Positions 1-5,327 of a stretch of 12,697 nt of DNA are shown here, piece after piece. The stretch spans positions 1-12,697 of the forward strand of contig CAZMBH010000025.1 of assembly GCA_964564535.1 (NCBI GenBank), in the 5' to 3' direction. A program made the translations under genes and the position numbers. Source of the DNA: GWC2-37-13 sp964564535. Lineage in GTDB: Bacteria > Patescibacteriota > Microgenomatia > UBA1406 > GWC2-37-13. Under the pieces are notes generated by a model. It searched no databases. It was not told where the DNA came from and saw only the letters and a program-made list of their open reading frames with translations. How positions within the stretch are numbered: position 1 is the stretch's first letter; each line of letters starts with the position of its first letter.

Positions 1-228
1 CTTGGGTATTAATTTTTTTGTCTCAGCGGCTGATTTAAGCCTTCCTGTATATAATGCATCAGATAAACTTACTACTAGATTAGTTTCAAAAGGTGTATAT
101 TTTTTAGGATGGGAAAACTCTTTCTCACGCTCCATAGACTTTATTAATCCAAATGTAGATCTTTGTATATAAGGAATATGCGGAGAAGTTAGATTTTCAT
201 TTCTACCTATTTCCAAGTTTCTGGCCAT
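1..228 (-). CDS. Unrecognised protein, N-terminal 76 residues (gene runs off the left edge)
   Basis: An open frame of 76 codons runs from ATG at 228-226 on the minus strand to the first base of the window without a stop, so the C-terminus lies outside. The peptide begins MARNLEIGRNEN and contains the segments IQRSTFGLIKSMEREKEF and LVVSLSDALYTGRL. It is soluble and charged, with no signal peptide or membrane segment. I do not recognise a family. The start is supported by a good promoter: TATAAT lies 5 bases before the ATG and TTGAAT 16 bases further upstream, which would give an essentially leaderless mRNA. The gene is divergent from the cyclase-like gene at 359. Confidence 0.65.
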   Translation of the reverse strand, partial: MARNLEIGRNENLTSPHIPYIQRSTFGLIKSMEREKEFSHPKKYTPFETNLVVSLSDALYTGRLKSAAETKKLIPK

Positions 229-233
229 GACAT

Positions 234-261
234 ATTATACTATAGGAATATAAATATTCAA
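234..261 (-). promoter_or_regulatory. Sigma-70-type promoter of the leftmost gene, probably leaderless
   Basis: On the minus strand, TTGAAT (261-256) and TATAAT (239-234) are separated by 16 bases. The -10 box ends only 5 bases before the ATG at 228, so transcription should begin at or next to the start codon. No Shine-Dalgarno sequence is present. Confidence 0.6.
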
Positions 262-342
262 GCTAACTAAAACTTCTGTTCAAAAAAGTTTCAACAGCGT
301 TCCAGACGTCGCGCAGAATAAAACCTTTCGTTTTTTTGGGTT

Positions 343-351
343 TGGTATTAT
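343..351 (+). promoter_or_regulatory. Extended -10 promoter of the cyclase-like gene, probably leaderless
   Basis: TGGTATTAT (343-351) fits the extended -10 pattern TGnTATnAT. It is followed by 7 bases and then the ATG at 359. No convincing -35 box is visible, as is common for extended -10 promoters. There is no room for a ribosome binding site in the predicted transcript. Confidence 0.5.
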
Positions 352-358
352 TAATATA

Positions 359-778
359 ATGAATAGATATTTATATTCCCTAACATATCTATTGTTGTTA
401 GGAATTCCTGCAATTTTATTGGGTTATTTAGTTAAAGATAATATTGACTTCAGTGCATTAATCCTTTTGATATTAATAGTTTTAATCGTGGGCGGAATTT
501 TTGATATTTGGGCCGTGAGGCAAGGAAAAAAAGACAATTTTTTTATATGGGAATACAACTCTAAATCTATTTTAGGTTTTAAAATTTACGGTGTACCGAT
601 TGAAGATTTTGTTTTTTTTCTTGTTTTGACACCTTGTTTTATTGTAACTGTTTACGAGGCAGTGAAAATATTTTTATCTAACAATAGTTTGAGATTAATG
701 ATTGCAGTTTCTATATCCTTTTTGCTTATCTCCTATAATTTTGTTTATAAACACGCCATAGGATCGAAGAAAGAATAA
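359..778 (+). CDS. Small integral membrane protein with a lycopene-cyclase (CrtYc/CrtYd-type) domain
   Basis: This 139-residue protein has about four hydrophobic helices (roughly residues 8-25, 32-50, 80-104 and 110-130). The diagnostic part is W64 and Y66 followed by GVPIEDFVFF at about 78-87, which matches the PIEEFxFF signature of the small carotenoid cyclase domain found in CrtYc/CrtYd and in fungal CarRA/CarRP. In known systems two such domains act together, as a heterodimer or fusion, to close the rings of lycopene. Here only one copy is present and no phytoene synthase or desaturase is nearby, so cyclase activity is not established. The family is a confident call; the function is not. 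The ATG is favoured because the predicted -10 box lies 7 bases upstream. Confidence 0.75.
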   Translation: MNRYLYSLTYLLLLGIPAILLGYLVKDNIDFSALILLILIVLIVGGIFDIWAVRQGKKDNFFIWEYNSKSILGFKIYGVPIEDFVFFLVLTPCFIVTVYEAVKIFLSNNSLRLMIAVSISFLLISYNFVYKHAIGSKKE

Positions 779-793
779 TTACTACGTTAAGTG

Positions 794-822
794 TTGAAAA
801 ATTTGGCTTCATTTTATATAAT
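794..822 (+). promoter_or_regulatory. Strong promoter of the LysM gene; places the start at ATG 830
   Basis: TTGAAA (794-799) and TATAAT (817-822) are separated by 17 bases, close to the sigma-70 consensus. ATG at 830 follows the -10 box by 7 bases, which predicts a leaderless mRNA beginning at this ATG. The upstream in-frame GTG at 791 would then lie outside the transcript made from this promoter. Confidence 0.65.
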
Positions 823-829
823 CGGGTCT

Positions 830-1602
830 ATGATACGCTCTTACAGAAAAAAACCAATAAAAATTAGAGGGATTAATTACCAAAAACTTTTAGCAATAAC
901 CGTAAAGGAAAAATACTTTAGTTTGTTACTCGGTTTGACTGCTTCTTTTATCATTTCTTCGTTAGCTTACAATATGTTTTTGAAAAACATAAAAATAAAT
1001 CTGACTTTTAAAATTCCGACATTTAAATTCGGAACTATACTTGTAAAAAATAAGGTTGAGGTAATGAAACCATTAGAAACATATGTTACTCAAGAAGGCG
1101 ATGACCTTTGGCACATTGCAGAAAAATTNNNNNNNNNNNNNNNNNNNNNNNNNNNNNNNNNNNNNNNNNNNNNNNNNNNNNNNNNNNNNNNNNNNNNNNN
1201 NNNNNNNNNNNNNNNNNNNNNNNNNNNNTAGAAACATATGTTACTCAAGAAGGCGATGACCTTTGGCACATTGCAGAAAAATTTTATGGATCGGGTTTTA
1301 ATGCTTACGATATAAGTCTGGCTAACAAACTATCTGACTCTTCAAATTTAGAGGTTGGAATTAAATTGGTCATACCTCAAGTTACTCCACGGCAGCCAAC
1401 AGCCGGTGAAATTTCGGCTATATCTTCTTCTCAGGTAACTTATGTGGAAAATAAATATATTGTTCAACCCGGAGACTCGCTATCAATTATTTCTCAAAAA
1501 GTATATGGCGATATTTTTGCCTGGCCAAAAATAATGGAAGCCAACGGCCTTTTAACTCCTGATACCATCGAAGCCGGTATGGTTTTGATTATCCCCCGTT
1601 GA
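830..1602 (+). CDS. Membrane-anchored protein with two LysM domains (interrupted by an assembly gap)
   Basis: LysM domains bind N-acetylglucosamine-containing glycans, usually peptidoglycan. After the gap and one copy of the 55-bp flank are removed, the two halves join in frame into a 205-residue protein: a basic N-terminus (IRSYRKKPIKIR), one transmembrane helix at about 29-50, a spacer, LysM1 at about 83-132 (ETYVTQEGDDLWHIAEKFYG to KLVIP) and LysM2 at about 157-204 (KYIVQPGDSLSIISQKVYG to VLIIP). It probably anchors the cell envelope from the membrane. ATG 830 is chosen over GTG 791 because a near-consensus promoter ends 7 bases before it. The frame ends in TGA. As printed, N bases break the frame, so automatic annotation would report two fragments. 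Confidence 0.85.
1074..1283. repeat. Identical 55-bp flanks on both sides of the N run
   Basis: Positions 1074-1128 and 1229-1283 are identical over 55 bp, from TAGAAACATATG to GCAGAAAAATT, and directly abut the two ends of the N run. The arrangement fits two contigs that share a k-mer-length overlap and were scaffolded rather than merged, better than a biological duplication. Collapsing removes 155 bases and keeps the LysM reading frame open. Confidence 0.85.
1129..1228. other. Assembly gap of 100 N
   Basis: Exactly 100 N, a conventional placeholder length for a gap of unknown size. The identical flanks suggest that the true gap is negative, meaning the contigs overlap, and that no sequence is missing. 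Confidence 0.95.
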
Positions 1603-1626
1603 CACTTATTGATGTATAATTTAAAT
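1599..1626 (+). promoter_or_regulatory. Candidate promoter of the tRNA pair
   Basis: TATAAT at 1615-1620 ends 11 bases before the first tRNA base. TTGACA at 1599-1604 overlaps the LysM stop codon but is only 10 bases from that box; it would instead fit TTAAAT at 1621-1626 with a 16-base spacer. Both motifs are visible; which combination is used cannot be decided from sequence. Confidence 0.4.
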
Positions 1627-1631
1627 GTTTC

Positions 1632-1702
1632 GCGGGATTAGTACACCGGTAGTATGTTACCTTCCCAAGGTAGAGAAAGGGGTTCAATTCCCCTATCCCG
1701 CT
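1632..1702 (+). tRNA. tRNA-Gly (anticodon CCC)
   Basis: A full cloverleaf is present: acceptor GCGGGAT/ATCCCGC, D stem GTAC/GTAT, anticodon stem TTACC/GGTAG with loop TTCCCAA, and T stem AGGGG/CCCCT with loop TTCAATT. The anticodon CCC lies at 1664-1666 and decodes GGG. Discriminator U73 and the first acceptor pairs fit bacterial tRNA-Gly. No CCA is encoded, so the tail must be added by CCA-adding enzyme. The next tRNA follows after 8 bases. Confidence 0.93.
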
Positions 1703-1710
1703 CATTATTC

Positions 1711-1783
1711 GCCGACGAAGCTCATCCGGTAGAGCGACTGTATCGTAAACAGTAGGTAGTCGGTTCGATTCCGACCGTCGGCT
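1711..1783 (+). tRNA. tRNA-Thr (anticodon CGU)
   Basis: The cloverleaf has acceptor GCCGACG/CGTCGGC, D stem GCTC/GAGC, anticodon stem ACTGT/ACAGT with loop ATCGTAA, and T stem GTCGG/CCGAC with loop TTCGATT. The anticodon CGT lies at 1744-1746 and decodes ACG. No CCA is encoded. The tRNA ends two bases before an ATG that opens the following gene, so tRNA 3' processing would release an mRNA with almost no leader. Confidence 0.95.
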
Positions 1784-1784
1784 C

Positions 1785-2489
1785 ATGGGAAGATTAGAAA
1801 GGGTTCAAGAAAAAAAAATGAAGAATACGATATTTTTATATATCTTTCTACTTTTTTTGGTCCTTTATTTTATTTTTACTTTTGGTATAAAGATATTATT
1901 AAATACCTCCAGTTTTATTTCCGGGTTATTTCCACAGCCATCGACAAAGCCTTTATCTAAGTCTGAAGATACCTTTAGCTCAATTGACATTTCTTCAATT
2001 CCGCAAGCCACCAATAGCGCAAAAATTATCGTCTCCGGCTCAACTCTAAATTTTGACATCTTATATTTTTATTTAAACGGTCGGAAAGTCAAAGAAATAG
2101 AATCTACCTCCGATATTTTCAATGAAGAAATCGGAGATTTGGAAAAGGGTGAAAATGATGTGTACATTAAAGCCAAATCAACAGACAGCAAAACAGAAAA
2201 AAATACAATTACCTACAAAGTTTATTATAAAAGCGAAAAGCCCAAATTAGAAATTAGTGAACCTTCAGACAATTCTACAACCAGCAATCAGGAAGTAAAA
2301 ATTAAGGGATCAACGGACAAAGAAACCTATATCCACGTTAATGATCTGCCGGTTGTCGTAGATGCTAATGGAAATTTTGAAACATCAGTCAGATTAAAGG
2401 ACGGGGAAAATCAAATAGTAGCTACCGCTCAAGATATCGCCGGTAATATTGAAACAAAAACTCTCAAGGTTACTTATCAGAAAGATTAA
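1785..2489 (+). CDS. Membrane-anchored extracellular protein with two Ig-like domains
   Basis: This is a 234-residue protein with a basic N-terminus, a transmembrane signal anchor at about 15-37, a Ser/Thr/Pro linker, and two similar beta-sandwich repeats at about 66-148 and 153-232. Each repeat has the rhythm of a bacterial Ig-like fold of the Glucodextranase-B/Big_9 kind: a VSGST or IKGST strand, a hydrophobic strand with LNG or VND, then KGENDVYIKA or DGENQIVATAQDIAGN. Such domains are usually spacers or carbohydrate-binding parts of surface proteins; no catalytic site is visible. ATG 1785 lies directly behind the tRNA. An alternative start is ATG 1818 (MKNTIFLY), which keeps the anchor and lacks a well-spaced Shine-Dalgarno sequence. 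The 3' end overlaps the convergent glycan operon by 20 bases. Confidence 0.8.
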   Translation: MGRLERVQEKKMKNTIFLYIFLLFLVLYFIFTFGIKILLNTSSFISGLFPQPSTKPLSKSEDTFSSIDISSIPQATNSAKIIVSGSTLNFDILYFYLNGRKVKEIESTSDIFNEEIGDLEKGENDVYIKAKSTDSKTEKNTITYKVYYKSEKPKLEISEPSDNSTTSNQEVKIKGSTDKETYIHVNDLPVVVDANGNFETSVRLKDGENQIVATAQDIAGNIETKTLKVTYQKD

Positions 2490-3552
2490 TAAATAGCAAA
2501 AACAAGATAAACGGGTGCAGTAAAACATTATCAAACAACGAAACAATTGATAAAAAAATTAATAAAACCGGTGCAACTTTGTTAGTCTTTCTTAAACTCC
2601 ATAGGACATAAATAAAACTTAGCAGACCAAGGATTCCAGAAGAAACTAGCACAGTCAGGAAACTTGAGCTAAAAGCAGCTCCAGAATGAACAGAATTATT
2701 ATTTTTTATGTAACGAATACGGTTATAACCATATCCGATTAAAGGTTTATTTTTCCAAAGGGTAAGTCCTAATCGGTAATCTTCAGCCCGGGACATAATT
2801 GAATAAAATCTTTTTAGGTTAACGCCCTCTCCTGATGGTTTAGGAATGAAGAAGACTAATGCTACAAAAAAAACAAAAAATAAAATTATTTTATTAAATT
2901 GTTTTTGATTTATAAATAAGTAAATTAAAGTTAATGATAAACCTAAATAAGTTGAACGGGAAAAGCTTAAAGCTGTCAAAATTAAGTAAGCTATTTTTAT
3001 AACGAGTTGATTGGTCGTTAGAAAAAAGATTCCAAAAATTGCGGCCGAAATTGAAGTGTCAAAAAAAACCCCGAAAGTCCGGTAAAGGTGAGGATCCCAT
3101 CCTTGATAAAAGAGATTTCTTAAATCAGAATAAAAAAAATATTGAATTAAAGTAGAAAATATCGTTAAAATTGCAGTTAAAAAAATTCCATTTTTTATAA
3201 TTCTTAAAAAATTCTTTTCGGTTTTAATATGAAATTGAAGATAAAAAAAATAAATAAAATAAAGATGTAAGCGGTATAAATACAACAGGCCAACAAGATT
3301 TTCAAAAAGACTATATTTTGTCCAGCCAATCAAAATTGAAAGCGACAAAACACCCAAGAAAATCAGAAATGGTTTAAATCTGCTCCAATAGTATTTGATT
3401 GGCTCAAAGCGGTACTTAAAAAATAAATAAAATAAAGTAAATAATAAAGCAATTTCGTATAGATAAAAATTCACCTGTTGATTAAAAAAAGACACTCTTC
3501 CCAGTTGACCTAAGGAGAATAAAAAAGCGGTTAAATAAAACAAGATGTTCAT
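2470..3552 (-). CDS. Polytopic membrane protein, O-antigen polymerase/ligase-like (Wzy/WaaL type)
   Basis: This 360-residue protein is almost entirely hydrophobic, with about ten membrane helices, and is the last gene of the glycan operon. Family hallmarks are RTFGVFFDTSISA at about 158-170, SFSRSTYLGL at about 196-205, and a large periplasmic-type loop with PLIGYGYNR (270-278) and H289 before SSFLTVLVSSGILGLL. Proteins of this fold move or polymerise undecaprenyl-linked glycans outside the membrane. Polymerase and ligase cannot be told apart from sequence alone. It starts in a 4-base ATGA overlap with the upstream GT2 gene, implying translational coupling, and ends overlapping the convergent Ig-like gene by 20 bases. 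Confidence 0.75.
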   Translation of the reverse strand: MNILFYLTAFLFSLGQLGRVSFFNQQVNFYLYEIALLFTLFYLFFKYRFEPIKYYWSRFKPFLIFLGVLSLSILIGWTKYSLFENLVGLLYLYRLHLYFIYFFYLQFHIKTEKNFLRIIKNGIFLTAILTIFSTLIQYFFYSDLRNLFYQGWDPHLYRTFGVFFDTSISAAIFGIFFLTTNQLVIKIAYLILTALSFSRSTYLGLSLTLIYLFINQKQFNKIILFFVFFVALVFFIPKPSGEGVNLKRFYSIMSRAEDYRLGLTLWKNKPLIGYGYNRIRYIKNNNSVHSGAAFSSSFLTVLVSSGILGLLSFIYVLWSLRKTNKVAPVLLIFLSIVSLFDNVLLHPFILFLLFINLSDK

Positions 3553-4334
3553 CGTTTATTTATCAGTTGATAAAGCTTGGCTCTTACTAAAAATGAATGA
3601 AAACTCATCATAAATGCATAAGTAAAACCGGCCGGCCCGTCTAAAAATCCTAAATTAAAAAAATAGTTACAAATAAACTTACCAAAAGGGAAAAAAATAA
3701 TTTCAAAAATATTAGTTCCTACTCCCTTATTAAACAGTTCTTCGGACCGAATATCCGAATAACGGTTTACATCAATAATAAATTCTTTTAAAGATGGGTG
3801 CGGGTAATGATTGATAAAATTATTAAGTCTTCCGGAATTTTTGGCAGTATGAAAAACTTCATGAACGTTTCCCATCCATTTCCCGGAATTTTTTTTAACC
3901 AAACGGACTAGTCCTAAATTTCGAACTTTTTTGACCTCTCCAAATCGCAATTCCTTATTCCAAAAATAATCTCTGCGCTTTAAAAAGTAAGCGCTTATGT
4001 CTCCCGACTCAGTCGGGACAAGACCTATAATTTCTTTCTTTAATTCCTCACTAATAACTTCATCTGCATCAATGGATAATACCCATTCATTAGTTGCTTT
4101 ACTTAATCCAAAATTTCGTTGTTCAGCAAAATCATTATTTAAATGTTTTTCAAAAATTTTCAAAACGGGTCGGTCATGCCCGACCCCTACATTAAATTTA
4201 TTGACTTTTTCAACCGTTTTGTCCGTTGAATAATCATCAACAACAATAATCTCATCGCAAAAATCTAGCAACTTCAAACACCTCTCAATATTCTTTTCCT
4301 CATTTTTTGTCAAAACTACGGCGGATATTTTCAT
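3549..4334 (-). CDS. Family 2 glycosyltransferase, WaaE/KdtX-like, with in-frame palindromic insertion
   Basis: This 261-residue cytoplasmic GT-A enzyme has the N-terminal nucleotide-sugar site (ISAVVLTKNEEKNIERCL, then DEIIVVDDYSTDKT) and the metal-binding SIDADE at about 87-92. The C-terminal LDGPAGFTYAFMMSFHSFL probably touches the membrane. The layout matches the WaaE/KdtX group of sugar transferases; donor and acceptor are unknown. It is paralogous to the first gene of the operon (residues GLSKAT and the C-terminal region align). Against that paralog it carries about 10 extra residues, NVGVGHDRPV at about 48-57, encoded by a REP-like hairpin. VPTESGD at 106-112 is encoded by another palindrome. 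It overlaps the next gene by ATGA. Confidence 0.85.
   Translation of the reverse strand: MKISAVVLTKNEEKNIERCLKLLDFCDEIIVVDDYSTDKTVEKVNKFNVGVGHDRPVLKIFEKHLNNDFAEQRNFGLSKATNEWVLSIDADEVISEELKKEIIGLVPTESGDISAYFLKRRDYFWNKELRFGEVKKVRNLGLVRLVKKNSGKWMGNVHEVFHTAKNSGRLNNFINHYPHPSLKEFIIDVNRYSDIRSEELFNKGVGTNIFEIIFFPFGKFICNYFFNLGFLDGPAGFTYAFMMSFHSFLVRAKLYQLINKR
4002..4018. repeat. GC-rich palindrome inside the GT2 gene
   Basis: TCCCGAC, spacer TCA, GTCGGGA form a perfect 7-bp inverted repeat in otherwise AT-rich coding sequence. On the coding strand it gives VPTESGD. Composition and shape match the other palindromic elements of this locus, so it is likely a dispersed repeat rather than original enzyme sequence. 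Confidence 0.6.
4167..4190 (-). repeat. REP-like hairpin with GTAG foot, inside the GT2 gene
   Basis: On the minus strand GTAG (4190-4187) is followed directly by the stem GGGTCGG/CCGACCC with loop GCATGA. A GTAG tetranucleotide at the foot of a GC-rich hairpin is the signature of REP sequences handled by RAYT (TnpA-REP) transposases. A second element with the same foot and a different stem lies at 9090-9113. No RAYT gene is in the window. Confidence 0.65.
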
Positions 4335-4347
4335 ATTAGATTGTTAC

Positions 4348-4389
4348 TGCCACCCGTGTCTAACCTCGGAGGTTAGAACACGATTGGCA
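4348..4389. repeat. Long imperfect hairpin between the GT4 and GT2 genes
   Basis: The arms pair as TGCCA/TGGCA, CGTGT/ACACG and TAACCT/AGGTTA around a CGG loop, with small internal bulges. It fills most of the 63-base gap between two operon genes. No T-run follows on the minus strand, so it does not look like a terminator. It could be a dispersed palindrome or a hairpin that sets mRNA stability within the operon. Confidence 0.7.
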
Positions 4390-4397
4390 TATAATTT

Positions 4398-5327
4398 TTA
4401 TTGTCGATATAATTTTACTAAATTATTGACATAATTTTTCCAGTTAAATTTTTTGTACAGTTGATTAATCAATTGGACATTTGGTTTTATACTTACTTTC
4501 GCCATATTTTTAACAAACTCCTCAGTATTATTGGCTAAATTAACATAAGGTTTAAATTCAGGAATAATGGCAGATTTTAATCCAATCACGGGGCAACCTT
4601 GAGATAAAGCTTCAAGGATAGGGAAATTAAAGCTTTCATAATGTGACGCGGTTAATAATGCAGTTGCCTGTTGATAATATTTTTTTAGTTCTTTTCTGGA
4701 AATGTTTTTTGTGAGGATATAAAGTTTAAAGTCAGTATATTTTTTGTTTTTCTTAAATTCATCAAACGCTTTTTTAATAAAATCGATATTTTTTATTGGG
4801 TGATTCATTCCAACATAAAGAAAATATTTTTTCCTTTTGTTCTGCTTTGATTTCTTCATGTCAAAAGGAATACCAAAAGGTAAAATTATAATTTTTGAGT
4901 CGATTGACTTGTTGACTAACAATAATTCTTTCTTTACCTTTTCGGATGAAACAATTATTTTATCCGATCTTTTTATCATTTCTTTCAGCTGATTATTTAA
5001 TCGAATCACGTCGCTATCAGAATATAATCCTGGATAAAATCGGTAGGAAAGACCATGGGAAAAGCTGATAACTTTTCCGGATGTGTAAAGTGGAACAGCT
5101 TGATTTAATGCCAAAAAAATATCCTTTTTCTGCTTAAATTCCTCGAAGCTTACACGTCCTTTTAACCAAAACAGTTTAGGCTTAAGATTATCGAACGTAT
5201 AAATTGAATATTGGTTTTCTTTGTCATAAAGCTGTAAGGACTTCACTAAATTTTCAGAAAAAACAGCTGTTCCAAAATGCCTGTCATTTTTTTGATTTAA
5301 TGCTCCCCCATCAACGGAAATTTTCAT
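4398..5327 (-). CDS. Family 4 (GT-B) glycosyltransferase
   Basis: The 309-residue protein has a short N-terminal acceptor domain (MKISVDGGALNQ, with HFGTAVFSENLV at 17-28) and a C-terminal nucleotide-sugar domain. Landmarks are KYFLYVGMNHPIKNI at about 167-181 and the retaining-GT motif ESFNFPILEAL (E231 and E239, the E-x7-E pattern), followed by GCPVIG. It should add a sugar, with retention of configuration, to the growing lipid-linked glycan at the inner membrane face; the sugar is unknown. It is somewhat shorter than the usual GT4 enzyme of about 350-400 residues because the N-terminal domain is compact. Its ATG lies inside the end of the upstream fusion gene (17-base overlap), so translation is probably coupled. 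Confidence 0.88.
   Translation of the reverse strand: MKISVDGGALNQKNDRHFGTAVFSENLVKSLQLYDKENQYSIYTFDNLKPKLFWLKGRVSFEEFKQKKDIFLALNQAVPLYTSGKVISFSHGLSYRFYPGLYSDSDVIRLNNQLKEMIKRSDKIIVSSEKVKKELLLVNKSIDSKIIILPFGIPFDMKKSKQNKRKKYFLYVGMNHPIKNIDFIKKAFDEFKKNKKYTDFKLYILTKNISRKELKKYYQQATALLTASHYESFNFPILEALSQGCPVIGLKSAIIPEFKPYVNLANNTEEFVKNMAKVSIKPNVQLINQLYKKFNWKNYVNNLVKLYRQ

Noticed and set aside
321..345. AAACC/GGTTT inverted repeat as a terminator before the cyclase-like gene
   Set aside because: The stem is only 5 bp with a very long loop, and it lies in the divergent promoter region.
791..829. GTG at 791 as the start of the LysM protein
   Set aside because: A near-consensus promoter occupies 794-822 with ATG 830 placed 7 bases after the -10 box; the added 13 residues are not needed for the membrane anchor.
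1074..1283. Biological tandem duplication of a LysM segment
   Set aside because: The copies abut the N run exactly and are identical base for base, and merging them restores the frame; an assembly overlap explains it more simply.
1599..1620. TTGACA and TATAAT as a matched promoter pair before the tRNAs
   Set aside because: They are only 10 bases apart, too close to act together; at least one must work with another box or alone.
1589..1786. Minus-strand open frame of 65 codons
   Set aside because: It lies across both tRNA genes and the promoter region; the cloverleaf folds fully explain the sequence.
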